In this document: positions 30,005 to 37,540 of the stretch, one piece after another
Numbering within the stretch: the first letter of the stretch is position 1
Layout of the letters: each line of letters begins with the position of its first letter
NCBI RefSeq assembly: GCF_000195335.1
Contig: NC_015387.1
Coordinates: 1,360,001 to 1,424,000, forward strand
Direction of reading: 5' to 3'
Source: Marinithermus hydrothermalis DSM 14884
GTDB taxonomy: Bacteria; Deinococcota; Deinococci; Deinococcales; Marinithermaceae
Length of the DNA: 64,000 nt
Program-made: the position numbers and the translations under genes
Notes under the pieces: model-generated
Told to the model about the DNA's origin: nothing
Seen by the model: the letters and a program-made list of their open reading frames with translations, nothing else
Database searches by the model: none

Positions 30005-32101
30005 ATGGACCTGCTGTTCGAGATCGGTACCGAGGAACTCCCCGCCTGGTACGTCACCGAAGGCCTCGAAGCCCTTAAGAAACGCACCGCCGAGCGGCTC
30101 CTCGCCGCGCGGCTCGAGTACGAGGAGCTCACCGGCTACGCGACCCCCCGCCGCCTGGCGCTCGTAGTCACCGGTCTTGCCGCCCACCAAGCCCGGCTGG
30201 AGGAGGAACGCCGCGGCCCGCCCGCCCGCGTCGCGTTCCAGGACGGCAAGCCCACCAAAGCCGCCGAGGGATTCGCCCGCAAGAACGGCGTCCGGGTCGA
30301 GGACCTCTACGAGCGGGACGGGTACGTGTACGCGCGGGTCGTGGACGAAGGCCGGCCCGCCCGGGAGGTGCTGCCCAAGCTGCTCGCGGAGGTGGCGCGG
30401 GAGCTGCCCGCCCCCAAACCCATGCGCTGGGGGCACGGGGAGGGACCGTTCATCCGGCCGGTGCGCTGGCTGGTGGCCCTTTTGGACGGGGAGGTGCTGC
30501 CCCTCGAGGTCTTCGGGGTGCGGGCAGGCCGCGAGACGCGCGGGCACCGCTTCCTCCACCCCGGCCTCCTCGCCCTCCAGGACGCCGCCTCCTACGTAAC
30601 GGCGCTGCACGAAGCGCGCGTCGTCGTGGATCCCGAGGTGCGGCGGGAGCGGATCATAACCGAGGCCGCGACGCTCGCGCTGGCCGAGGGGCTCGAGGTG
30701 GTGCTTCCGAAGGACCTGCTGGAGGAGGTCACCGGCCTGGTCGAGTGGCCCGTCGGCGTGATGGGCCGGTTCGACGAGCGGTACCTCGAGCTGCCGGACG
30801 AGGTGCTGGCCGAGGTGATGATCGTGCACCAGCGGTTCTTCCCCGTCCGGGGGAAAGACGGGCGGCTCACGAACCGTTTCATCGGCATCGCGAACCACCT
30901 GCCGGACCACCTCGAGACGGTGCGCCGCGGGTACGAGGGGGTGCTCGAGGGTCGGCTCGCGGACGCGCTCTTCTTCTGGCGGGCGGACCTCAAAACCCCG
31001 CTCGCCGAGCACCGCGCGCGCCTCAAGGGGATCAACTTCCACAAGGGGCTCGGCACGATGTGGGACAAGACCGAGCGCGTGCGGCGCGCGGCTGAAGCGC
31101 TCGGTGAAGCGGTCGGGGCTGATCTCGGGGTGCTCCGGGAAGCCGCAGGACTCCTCCGGGCGGACCTCGGCACCCAGATGGTGTACGAGTTTCCCGAGCT
31201 CGAAGGCATCATGGCCCGCGCCTACGCGGAGCGGCAGGGTGTGGATCCGCGGGTGGCGCGCGCCCTGGAGGAGGCCGTGCGTCCCCAGGGGGGTAGCGGC
31301 GCGCTTCCGGAAAGCACGGAGGGCGCGCTCCTCTCCGTCCTGGATAAGGCCGACACCCTCGTGGGTTTCTTCCAGCTCGGCAAGACCCCCTCCGGTTCCG
31401 CCGACCCCTTCGGTCTGCGCCGTGTGGCGGTCGGGCTCGTGCGGGTGCTGGGCGCCATGGGGTGGGACCTGCCCTTAGGGAAGGTGCTGGAGGCCGCGGC
31501 GGAAAGCTACCGGGCGTGGGGGCTCGAGGTCGAGGAGGCCGCGCTCCGCACCGCCGAGGGGTTCGTGCTCGAGCGGCTCGAGGGGCTGCTCGTGGAGGCC
31601 GGGCTTCCGGTGCTCGCGGTGCGGGCGGCTGAGGTCGCGCCCACGGTGTACGGGGTGATGCTGCGCGCGCGGTTGGTGGCGCAGCTCGCCGGGGAACCCG
31701 AGTTCGCGGGGCTTCAGCTCCTGTACAAGCGCGCCGCGAACCTGGCCCGGGAGGCCAGCGGCGTGCACGCGCCGGACCCAGCGCTCTTCCAGACCCCCGA
31801 GGAGGCGGCGCTGTACGCGGTGTTGCCCCGGGTGGAGGCGGGTGTGGCCCGCTTGCTCGAGCTCGGGACCGAGCTCATGCCCCCTTGGGACCCGGCCGCG
31901 CCGCTGCCGCGGGTAGGGCTCGAGCCGCTCGCAGCGCCCTTGCGGGAGGTCGTGGCCCTGAAGGACGCGCTGGACCGCTTCCTGGACAACGTGCTCGTGA
32001 TGGTGGACGACCCCGCGGTGCGGGAGAACCGACTCGCGCTTCTCCGGCGGGTTCGCGACGCGGTGCGGCGGCTGGGCGCGCTCGAGGTGCTGGGCGGCTA
32101 G
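30005..32101 (+). CDS. glyS: Glycyl-tRNA synthetase beta subunit
   Basis: tRNA-binding subunit of (alpha-beta)2 GlyRS, 698 aa (family about 690). It begins MDLLFEIGTEELPAWYV; GHRFLHPG, FFWRADLKTPLAEH, GLGTMWDKTERV and LGKTPSGSADPFGLRR are standard, and the C-terminus is an anticodon-binding DALR-like region (FLDNVLVMVDDPAVRENRLALLRRV). GAGGTGTC precedes the ATG. The gene is coupled with glyQ. Confidence 0.96.
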   Translation: MDLLFEIGTEELPAWYVTEGLEALKKRTAERLLAARLEYEELTGYATPRRLALVVTGLAAHQARLEEERRGPPARVAFQDGKPTKAAEGFARKNGVRVEDLYERDGYVYARVVDEGRPAREVLPKLLAEVARELPAPKPMRWGHGEGPFIRPVRWLVALLDGEVLPLEVFGVRAGRETRGHRFLHPGLLALQDAASYVTALHEARVVVDPEVRRERIITEAATLALAEGLEVVLPKDLLEEVTGLVEWPVGVMGRFDERYLELPDEVLAEVMIVHQRFFPVRGKDGRLTNRFIGIANHLPDHLETVRRGYEGVLEGRLADALFFWRADLKTPLAEHRARLKGINFHKGLGTMWDKTERVRRAAEALGEAVGADLGVLREAAGLLRADLGTQMVYEFPELEGIMARAYAERQGVDPRVARALEEAVRPQGGSGALPESTEGALLSVLDKADTLVGFFQLGKTPSGSADPFGLRRVAVGLVRVLGAMGWDLPLGKVLEAAAESYRAWGLEVEEAALRTAEGFVLERLEGLLVEAGLPVLAVRAAEVAPTVYGVMLRARLVAQLAGEPEFAGLQLLYKRAANLAREASGVHAPDPALFQTPEEAALYAVLPRVEAGVARLLELGTELMPPWDPAAPLPRVGLEPLAAPLREVVALKDALDRFLDNVLVMVDDPAVRENRLALLRRVRDAVRRLGALEVLGG

Positions 32102-32153
32102 CCTCTCGGGGTTGAAGCCCCCCGGCCCACGTGTTAGCGTAGTGCATAACCTT

Positions 32154-32177
32154 GCACCCACCCCCCGGGGTGGGTGC
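32154..32177 (+). promoter_or_regulatory. Perfect hairpin in the glyS-asd intergenic region
   Basis: GCACCCACCCC, a two-base loop and GGGGTGGGTGC form an 11-bp stem that ends 22 nt before the asd start and just before its GGAGGT site. There is no U-tract. It could end glyS transcription or act in the asd leader. Confidence 0.4.
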
Positions 32178-32199
32178 GCGCTTCATCGTGGAGGTGAGC

Positions 32200-33186
32200 A
32201 TGCGCGTTGCGGTCGTGGGGGCTACGGGAGCCGTGGGTCGGGAACTGGTCAAGGTCCTGGAAGCGCGCCGCTTCCCGCTTTCGGAGCTGCGCCTATACGC
32301 CAGCCCGCGCTCGGCCGGGGAAACCATTCCTTTCTGCGGGGAGGCCATCCCCCTCGAGGTCCTGCCCGAGGGGCCCTTGCCCGCCGATATCGTGCTCGCG
32401 AGCGCCGGGGGCGGCCTCTCTAAACGCCACGCCCCCGCCTGGGTCGCGGGTGGCAGCGTGGTGATCGACAACTCCTCCGCCTTCCGTTACGATCCCGAGG
32501 TGCCCCTCGTGGTGCCCGAGGTCAACGCCGAGGCCGCGCGGCAGCACCAGGGCATCATCGCCAACCCCAACTGCACCACCGCGATCCTCGCAGTGGCCCT
32601 ATGGCCACTACACCAAGCCTTCAAGGCCCAGCGCGTCATCGTGAGTACCTACCAGGCCGCCTCCGGCGCGGGCGCGAAGGGCATGCAGGAACTCCTCGAC
32701 GAAACGCACAAGGTGCTGCACGGTCAGGCCGCCGCAGCCCAGGTCTTCCCCCACCCCCTGGCCTTTAACGTCCTGCCGCACATCGACGCCTTCCAGGAGA
32801 ACGGGTACACCCGCGAGGAGATGAAGGTGGTGTGGGAGACGCGCAAGATCTTCGGGGATCCCGAACTCAAGATCAGCGTGACCGCGGTGCGCGTCCCCAC
32901 GCTGCGCACGCACGCGGAAGCGGTCACCGTGGAGTTTGCGCGCCCCGTCACCCCCGAATCCGCGCGCGCCGTGCTCGAGGCTGCCCCAGGCGTCCGGGTG
33001 GTGGACGATCCCGAGCGCCGCGCCTACCCCATGCCCCTCACCGCCACCGGCCGCTGGGAGGTGGAGGTGGGCCGGATCCGCAAGAGCCTGGTGCTCGAGA
33101 ACGGCCTGGACTTCTTCGTGGCCGGGGACCAGCTCCTCAAAGGCGCGGCCCTTAACGCCGTGCAGATCGCCGAACTGCTGCTTTAA
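32200..33186 (+). CDS. asd: Aspartate-semialdehyde dehydrogenase
   Basis: Reduces aspartyl phosphate to aspartate semialdehyde, the branch point to lysine/diaminopimelate, threonine and methionine. The 328-aa enzyme has the NADP-binding [17 protein letters not shown], the active-site Cys in [15 protein letters not shown], the [17 protein letters not shown] loop, and substrate residues in [16 protein letters not shown]. The ATG at 32200 follows GGAGGTGAGC; an earlier in-frame ATG would include the leader hairpin. Length is normal. Confidence 0.96.
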   Translation: MRVAVVGATGAVGRELVKVLEARRFPLSELRLYASPRSAGETIPFCGEAIPLEVLPEGPLPADIVLASAGGGLSKRHAPAWVAGGSVVIDNSSAFRYDPEVPLVVPEVNAEAARQHQGIIANPNCTTAILAVALWPLHQAFKAQRVIVSTYQAASGAGAKGMQELLDETHKVLHGQAAAAQVFPHPLAFNVLPHIDAFQENGYTREEMKVVWETRKIFGDPELKISVTAVRVPTLRTHAEAVTVEFARPVTPESARAVLEAAPGVRVVDDPERRAYPMPLTATGRWEVEVGRIRKSLVLENGLDFFVAGDQLLKGAALNAVQIAELLL

Positions 33187-33197
33187 GCCCCCATGCC

Positions 33198-33225
33198 CTT
33201 AACGGCTCGCTACGGCGTGCTAGCC
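33198..33225 (+). promoter_or_regulatory. Promoter of the dodecin gene
   Basis: TTAACG (33198-33203), a 16-nt spacer and TAGCCT (33220-33225). Unlike many genes here, this one has a leader with a GGAGG site before the ATG at 33244. Confidence 0.5.
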
Positions 33226-33243
33226 TAAGGGTGGAGGTACACA

Positions 33244-33459
33244 ATGGGGCACGTGTACAAGAAGATCGAGCTGGTCGGCTCGAGCACCGAAAGCATTGAG
33301 GACGCGATCCACACCGCCATCCACCGCGCCTCGGAGACCGTACGGCACCTCGACTGGTTTGAGGTCAAGGAGGTGCGCGGGTGGATCAAGGACGGGAAGG
33401 TGCAGCACTTCCAGGTCGTGCTGCAAGTGGGGTTCCGGCTCGAGGGGGAAACACAGTAA
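33244..33459 (+). CDS. Dodecin
   Basis: Dodecins are hollow dodecamers that store and protect flavins, and in Thermus also bind CoA. The 71-aa protein shows the family pattern HVYKKIELVGSSTESIEDAI, then ASETVRHLDWFEVKEVRGWI with the flavin-stacking Trp, then VQHFQVVLQVGFRLE. Length is exactly that of the family. A strong GGTGGAGG site precedes the ATG. A short unknown gene with its own -10 follows 9 nt later. Confidence 0.93.
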   Translation: MGHVYKKIELVGSSTESIEDAIHTAIHRASETVRHLDWFEVKEVRGWIKDGKVQHFQVVLQVGFRLEGETQ

Positions 33460-33462
33460 ACT
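33457..33462 (+). promoter_or_regulatory. -10 box (TAAACT) for a leaderless mRNA
   Basis: TAAACT overlaps the end of the dodecin gene (its TAA is the dodecin stop) and ends 6 nt before the GTG at 33469. Confidence 0.45.
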
Positions 33463-33468
33463 TTCTTC

Positions 33469-33801
33469 GTGAAGGAAGCTTTGATTCACGGCCCGTGGTA
33501 CATCCTGGAGGACCCAAACGCTCCAGGTGAGCACCTCACGCTGGAGGCTCTAGGGCAGAAGTTCGCGCTGATCTGGACCTCGGCGGAGGACGCCCAGACC
33601 TTCATGCAACGCACCCCCGCCACGGAGGGAATGACCGTAGGGGTGCTCGACACTTGGACGCTCAAGGAAGCCTTCCTCACCGCGGTGCAGCTCCTCAAGG
33701 TCACTCACCTCCTGGTGGGGTACCAGCCCGGCACCCACGAGGCGCCCGCCCTGTCCGTAGCGGCTGCCCTCGAGCTCGTCCGGCAGGAGCACGGAAACTG
33801 A
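33469..33801 (+). CDS. Conserved-looking 110-aa protein of unknown function
   Basis: A soluble protein without membrane segments. It begins VKEALIHGPWYILEDPNAPG and contains a GMTVGVLDTWTLKEAFLTAVQLL helix and an LLVGYQPGTHEAPALSV stretch. The alternating strand/helix order suits a small SseB-like alpha-beta fold, but I cannot name a family. It starts 9 nt after dodecin with a leaderless-type -10, and is followed 13 nt later by another unknown gene, so the three may form a unit. Confidence 0.65.
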   Translation: MKEALIHGPWYILEDPNAPGEHLTLEALGQKFALIWTSAEDAQTFMQRTPATEGMTVGVLDTWTLKEAFLTAVQLLKVTHLLVGYQPGTHEAPALSVAAALELVRQEHGN

Positions 33802-33814
33802 ATTCCGCGTAGCG

Positions 33815-34552
33815 ATGACCCCCCTCATCCTGGCCTTCATCGCGGTCGCTGTACTGGCCTTACTGGCCTTGGTGGGCCTCGCTGCGCACGTTAGCGAGGA
33901 CAGCCCGCCCAACCGCCTCACCACCCTGGGGTTCCCCGTACACACCAAACAGGAACTAGGGTGGTTGATCCGGGACGTGGAGCGCTCCGGGGAGGCCGTG
34001 GGGCCGTACCGGGTGCTGCGGGCCGGCGCGATCGAGGTGTGGGTCGAGAAAAACGCGGAGGACGCCGTGGTGGACTGCGTCCCGTACTACCAAGGCCCCA
34101 CGCGCGCGCAGCTACGGCTGGAATGCCCCCTGGACGATCTACGGGCCTTCACTGCCCGCACGCAAGACGGCCACCCCCTCACCTTCGTCCTCCCGGATTA
34201 CTGGCTTCAACGCGAGCCTCCCCCGTCCGACCCGGTAGAGGTGGCCCTGACCCTGTTCACGTACACGCTCGAGCCGGGCAGCGGTCGGCGTACGCCCCCC
34301 ACCCCGCTCAACCCCACCCACCCCGATCACGGCGTGTGGCTGGTCGGCGCGGTGTTGGAGGCCGGGTGGCACACCAACCCCCTCACCCGCCAGCGGTTCG
34401 GGTACGCCTACGTGGACGCGGGCAGCGTGGAGGTCACCCTGGTCTTCGACCCGCGGGTGTACGCGCGGTTGCCGATGCGCGGCGACCTGGTGCGGGCGAG
34501 CGGCGCGCTTTTGGGCCGCGTCCTCGCCAAACCCAAGCCGTCCCCGGCGTAA
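33815..34552 (+). CDS. Membrane-anchored protein of unknown function
   Basis: A 245-aa protein with one strong N-terminal membrane helix (MTPLILAFIAVAVLALLALVGL) and a soluble domain with many short strands (for example GPYRVLRAGAIEVWVEKNAED and WLVGAVLEAGWHTNPLTRQRFGY is split across two). A Pro-rich stretch (about residues 160-170) divides it. No family recognised. The stop codon TAA forms the loop of a 12-bp hairpin, so this is the end of the transcription unit begun at dodecin or earlier. Confidence 0.65.
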   Translation: MTPLILAFIAVAVLALLALVGLAAHVSEDSPPNRLTTLGFPVHTKQELGWLIRDVERSGEAVGPYRVLRAGAIEVWVEKNAEDAVVDCVPYYQGPTRAQLRLECPLDDLRAFTARTQDGHPLTFVLPDYWLQREPPPSDPVEVALTLFTYTLEPGSGRRTPPTPLNPTHPDHGVWLVGAVLEAGWHTNPLTRQRFGYAYVDAGSVEVTLVFDPRVYARLPMRGDLVRASGALLGRVLAKPKPSPA

Positions 34553-34564
34553 CGCCGGGGACGG
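34538..34564. terminator. Bidirectional terminator-like hairpin with the stop codon in its loop
   Basis: CCGTCCCCGGCG, loop TAA, CGCCGGGGACGG: a 12-bp perfect stem. The loop is the stop codon of the upstream gene (34550-34552). It lies between convergent genes and has no U-tract on plus. Confidence 0.6.
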
Positions 34565-34588
34565 GCGGTTGGGGGCTGGCCAACGGGC

Positions 34589-36343
34589 TCAGGCGCGGGG
34601 CTGCGGGTACCCCTCCGCCTCGAGCACCGCTTCCGCGACACGTCGGGTCGCAGTGATCGGGTCGAACGGATCGCGCTTGGTGAGGCGGCGCGCCGCGGCC
34701 AGCAGCACCCTGAGGTCATCCCCTTCCTCCAGGTACGGGAGGAGGAACTGCGCAATCTGGGCCGCGCGGTCCTGGGCCTCGGCCAGGTAGAGGCGGGCCA
34801 TGTCCGCGTACACGCCCCCGAGCCGCTGGGCCCGCAGGAGGGCGGACTCTGCGGCGAAGACGTCGATCAGGATGTCCGCGATGCCGAGCAGCACCTCTTG
34901 CTCCGCCTCGATCCGCGGTCCGAACTTCTGCGCGGCCAAGCCGGCGGTCATCAAGGCGAGCTTCTTGAGGTTCGCGACGTACCGCGCTTCCTTGGCCCAC
35001 TCGCCCTCCGCCTCCTCGCCGAAGCTCGGCTCGAGCAGCTCCTCCTGGAGCTTCATCGCGGCCTCAACCAGGGGCAGCGTGCCCTTCATGGCGCGCCGCA
35101 GGAGCATGCCGGGGATCAGGAGGCGGTTGATCTCGTTGGTGCCCTCGAAGATACGGTTGATGCGGCTGTCGCGGTAGGCGCGCTCGATGGGGTACTCCTG
35201 GATGTACCCGTACCCGCCGTGGATCTGGAGGGCCTCGTCCACCGCATAATCGAGGACCTCGGAACCCAGCACCTTGATGATCGAGGCCTCGACCGCGTAC
35301 TCCTCGATGCCCTTAAGCACGGCCTCCGCGCCCTTCTTGCCCTCGAGGGCTGCGTCGATCAGGCCCATCGTGCGGTAGACCGCGCTCTCCGCGGCGAAGG
35401 TCTTGATGGCGATGCGCGCGAGTTTCTGGCGGATCGCGCCGAACGAAGCGATGGGCTGGCCGAACTGGTGGCGTTCCTTGGCGTACCTCGCGGCCTGGCC
35501 GAGCGCTTCCTTCGCGCCGCCGACCGCGCCGGCCCCGAGCTTGTAGCGCCCCACGTTCAGCACGTTAAAGGCGATCTTGTGCCCCTTACCGACCTCGCCC
35601 AGGACGTTCTCCACGGGCACCTTGACGTTCTCCAGGATCAGCTGGCGGGTGGAGGAGGCCTTGATCCCCATCTTCTTCTCCTCCGGCCCCACCGAGACCC
35701 CCTCAAAGCTCCGCTCGACGAGGAAGGCGGTGAAGTGCTCCCCGTCCACCTTGGCGAAGACGGTGAAGAGGTCCGCGAAGGCGGCGTTGGAGATGAACTG
35801 CTTGGTTCCGTTCAGGATGTAGTACTTTCCGTCCGGGCTGAGCTCAGCGCGGGTCTTGGCCCCGAGCGCGTCGGAACCGGAACCCGGTTCGGTCAGGGCG
35901 TAGGCCGCGATCCACTCCCCGGTGGCCAGCTTAGGAAGGTACTTCTTCTTCTGCTCCTCCGTGCCGAAAAACACCAGGGGCAGCGTCCCGATCGAGGTGT
36001 GCGCCCCAAACGACACGGAGAACCCCCCGGTCGGGGCGAGGTATTCAGCGATCACGGTGGAGACGACCTTCGGCAGGTCCAACCCGCCGTAGGCCTCCTC
36101 GATCTCCACCCCCAACAGCCCCAGCTCCCCCGCCTTGCGCAGCAAAGGCACGTTCAGCTCGAGCTCCCCGTGCTCGAGCCGCTCCAGGACCGGCAGGACC
36201 TCCCGCTCCACGTAGGTGCGGGTCGTGTCGATGATCATGCGGGTGGTCTCGTCGAAGTCCTCGGGGGTGTAGGTGGCCTCGGGGGCCTCGAGCAACCAAC
36301 CGCCGCCTTTCTTCCAGAGCTTGGTATCCTTTTCCTCTACCAT
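34589..36343 (-). CDS. Long-form acyl-CoA dehydrogenase (FadE-like)
   Basis: FAD enzyme that introduces the first double bond of beta-oxidation. At 584 aa it is about 200 longer than standard acyl-CoA dehydrogenases and has the VLCAD-like C-terminal extension (after about residue 420). Motifs: AAYALTEPGSGSDALGAKT, NGTKQFISNAAFADLF, GERHQFG-like KERHQFGQPIASF, ALQIHGGYGYIQEYPIER and the catalytic Glu in RIFEGTNEINRLL. It is the last gene of a fadN-fadA-fadE-type operon on minus, 21 nt after the thiolase, and ends against the terminator at 34538. Confidence 0.93.
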   Translation of the reverse strand: MVEEKDTKLWKKGGGWLLEAPEATYTPEDFDETTRMIIDTTRTYVEREVLPVLERLEHGELELNVPLLRKAGELGLLGVEIEEAYGGLDLPKVVSTVIAEYLAPTGGFSVSFGAHTSIGTLPLVFFGTEEQKKKYLPKLATGEWIAAYALTEPGSGSDALGAKTRAELSPDGKYYILNGTKQFISNAAFADLFTVFAKVDGEHFTAFLVERSFEGVSVGPEEKKMGIKASSTRQLILENVKVPVENVLGEVGKGHKIAFNVLNVGRYKLGAGAVGGAKEALGQAARYAKERHQFGQPIASFGAIRQKLARIAIKTFAAESAVYRTMGLIDAALEGKKGAEAVLKGIEEYAVEASIIKVLGSEVLDYAVDEALQIHGGYGYIQEYPIERAYRDSRINRIFEGTNEINRLLIPGMLLRRAMKGTLPLVEAAMKLQEELLEPSFGEEAEGEWAKEARYVANLKKLALMTAGLAAQKFGPRIEAEQEVLLGIADILIDVFAAESALLRAQRLGGVYADMARLYLAEAQDRAAQIAQFLLPYLEEGDDLRVLLAAARRLTKRDPFDPITATRRVAEAVLEAEGYPQPRA

Positions 36344-36364
36344 CGGTGCCTCCTTAATGCGTGT

Positions 36365-37531
36365 TTACGCGAAGACCTCGAACAACCCGGCCGCGCCCAT
36401 CCCGCCGCCGATGCACATGGTGACGAGTCCCTTGCCGCCACCACGACGCCGAAGCTCGTGGATGAGCTGGGTGGTGAGCTTCGCGCCGGTAGCGCCCAGG
36501 GGGTGGCCCAGCGCGATCGCGCCGCCGTTGGCGTTGATCTTCTCCACGGGCATCTCGAGCTCCTGGATGACCGCGAGGACCTGGGCGGCAAACGCCTCGT
36601 TGAACTCGATCAGGTCCAGGTCGTCCATCCGCCACCCGGCGCGCTCGAGGACCTTGGGTACTGCTTTCGCGGGGCCGATCCCCATGATGTCCGGGTCCAC
36701 ACCCGCCACGGCGAAGCTCACGAAACGCGCGAGGGGCTGGAGCCCCAGAGCTTCGGCCTTCTCGGCGCTCATCACCAGCACCGCGGCCGCCCCGTCGGAG
36801 TAGGGGGAGGCGTTCCCCGCGGTGACGGTCCCGCCCTGCTTGAAGGCAGGCTTGAGCTGGGCGAGCACCTCGAGGGAGGTGTCCGGACGTACGAGCTCGT
36901 CCCGGGTGAAGGAATGCGTCTCCACCCGGCGCTTGGAGCCTTTCCAGTAGACCTTCTCTACCGGGACGGGCACGATCTGCTCGTCGAAGCGCCCTTCCTC
37001 CCAGGCGCGGGCGGCCTTCATGTGGCTCTCGTAGGCCCACCGGTCCTGGGCCTCGCGCGTGATGCCCCAACGCTCGGCCACGCGCTCGGCGGTGAAGCCC
37101 ATCCCGATGTAGTGCTCGGTCAGCTCGGGGTGGAGGCGGGTGTGGTACCCCGACATGGGCACCTGGCTCATCATCTCCACGCCCCCCGCGAGCACCGCGT
37201 CTGCCATCCCACTCATCACGGCCTGGGCGGCCATGGCGATCGTCTGGAGGCCGCTCGAGCAGAAGCGGTTGACGGTGGCCCCCGGCACGTCCACCGGGAA
37301 GCCCGCCCGCAAGAGGGAAAGGCGCGCCACGTTCAAGCCCTGGGCCGCCTCGGGCATGGCGCACCCCCAAAGCACGTCATCGAGGATCTTGGGGTCCACC
37401 CCGACCCGCTCGACGGCAGCCTTCATCACCAGAGCGGACAGGTCCACCGGGTGGACCGTCGCCAGAGCCCCGTTCTTCTTGCCCTTGCCCACAGGGCTCC
37501 GCACCGCACTCACGATCACAGCGTCACGCAT
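36365..37531 (-). CDS. Acetyl-CoA acyltransferase (thiolase, FadA-like)
   Basis: Cleaves 3-ketoacyl-CoA to acetyl-CoA in the last step of beta-oxidation. The 388-aa enzyme has the acyl-accepting Cys in [16 protein letters not shown], the [11 protein letters not shown]-type loop, [19 protein letters not shown], and the second catalytic Cys in [16 protein letters not shown]. The ATG is preceded by GGGAGGAATC. It starts 9 nt after the stop of the multifunctional enzyme gene. Operon position favours degradation over biosynthesis. Confidence 0.94.
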   Translation of the reverse strand: MRDAVIVSAVRSPVGKGKKNGALATVHPVDLSALVMKAAVERVGVDPKILDDVLWGCAMPEAAQGLNVARLSLLRAGFPVDVPGATVNRFCSSGLQTIAMAAQAVMSGMADAVLAGGVEMMSQVPMSGYHTRLHPELTEHYIGMGFTAERVAERWGITREAQDRWAYESHMKAARAWEEGRFDEQIVPVPVEKVYWKGSKRRVETHSFTRDELVRPDTSLEVLAQLKPAFKQGGTVTAGNASPYSDGAAAVLVMSAEKAEALGLQPLARFVSFAVAGVDPDIMGIGPAKAVPKVLERAGWRMDDLDLIEFNEAFAAQVLAVIQELEMPVEKINANGGAIALGHPLGATGAKLTTQLIHELRRRGGGKGLVTMCIGGGMGAAGLFEVFA

Positions 37532-37540
37532 GATTCCTCC

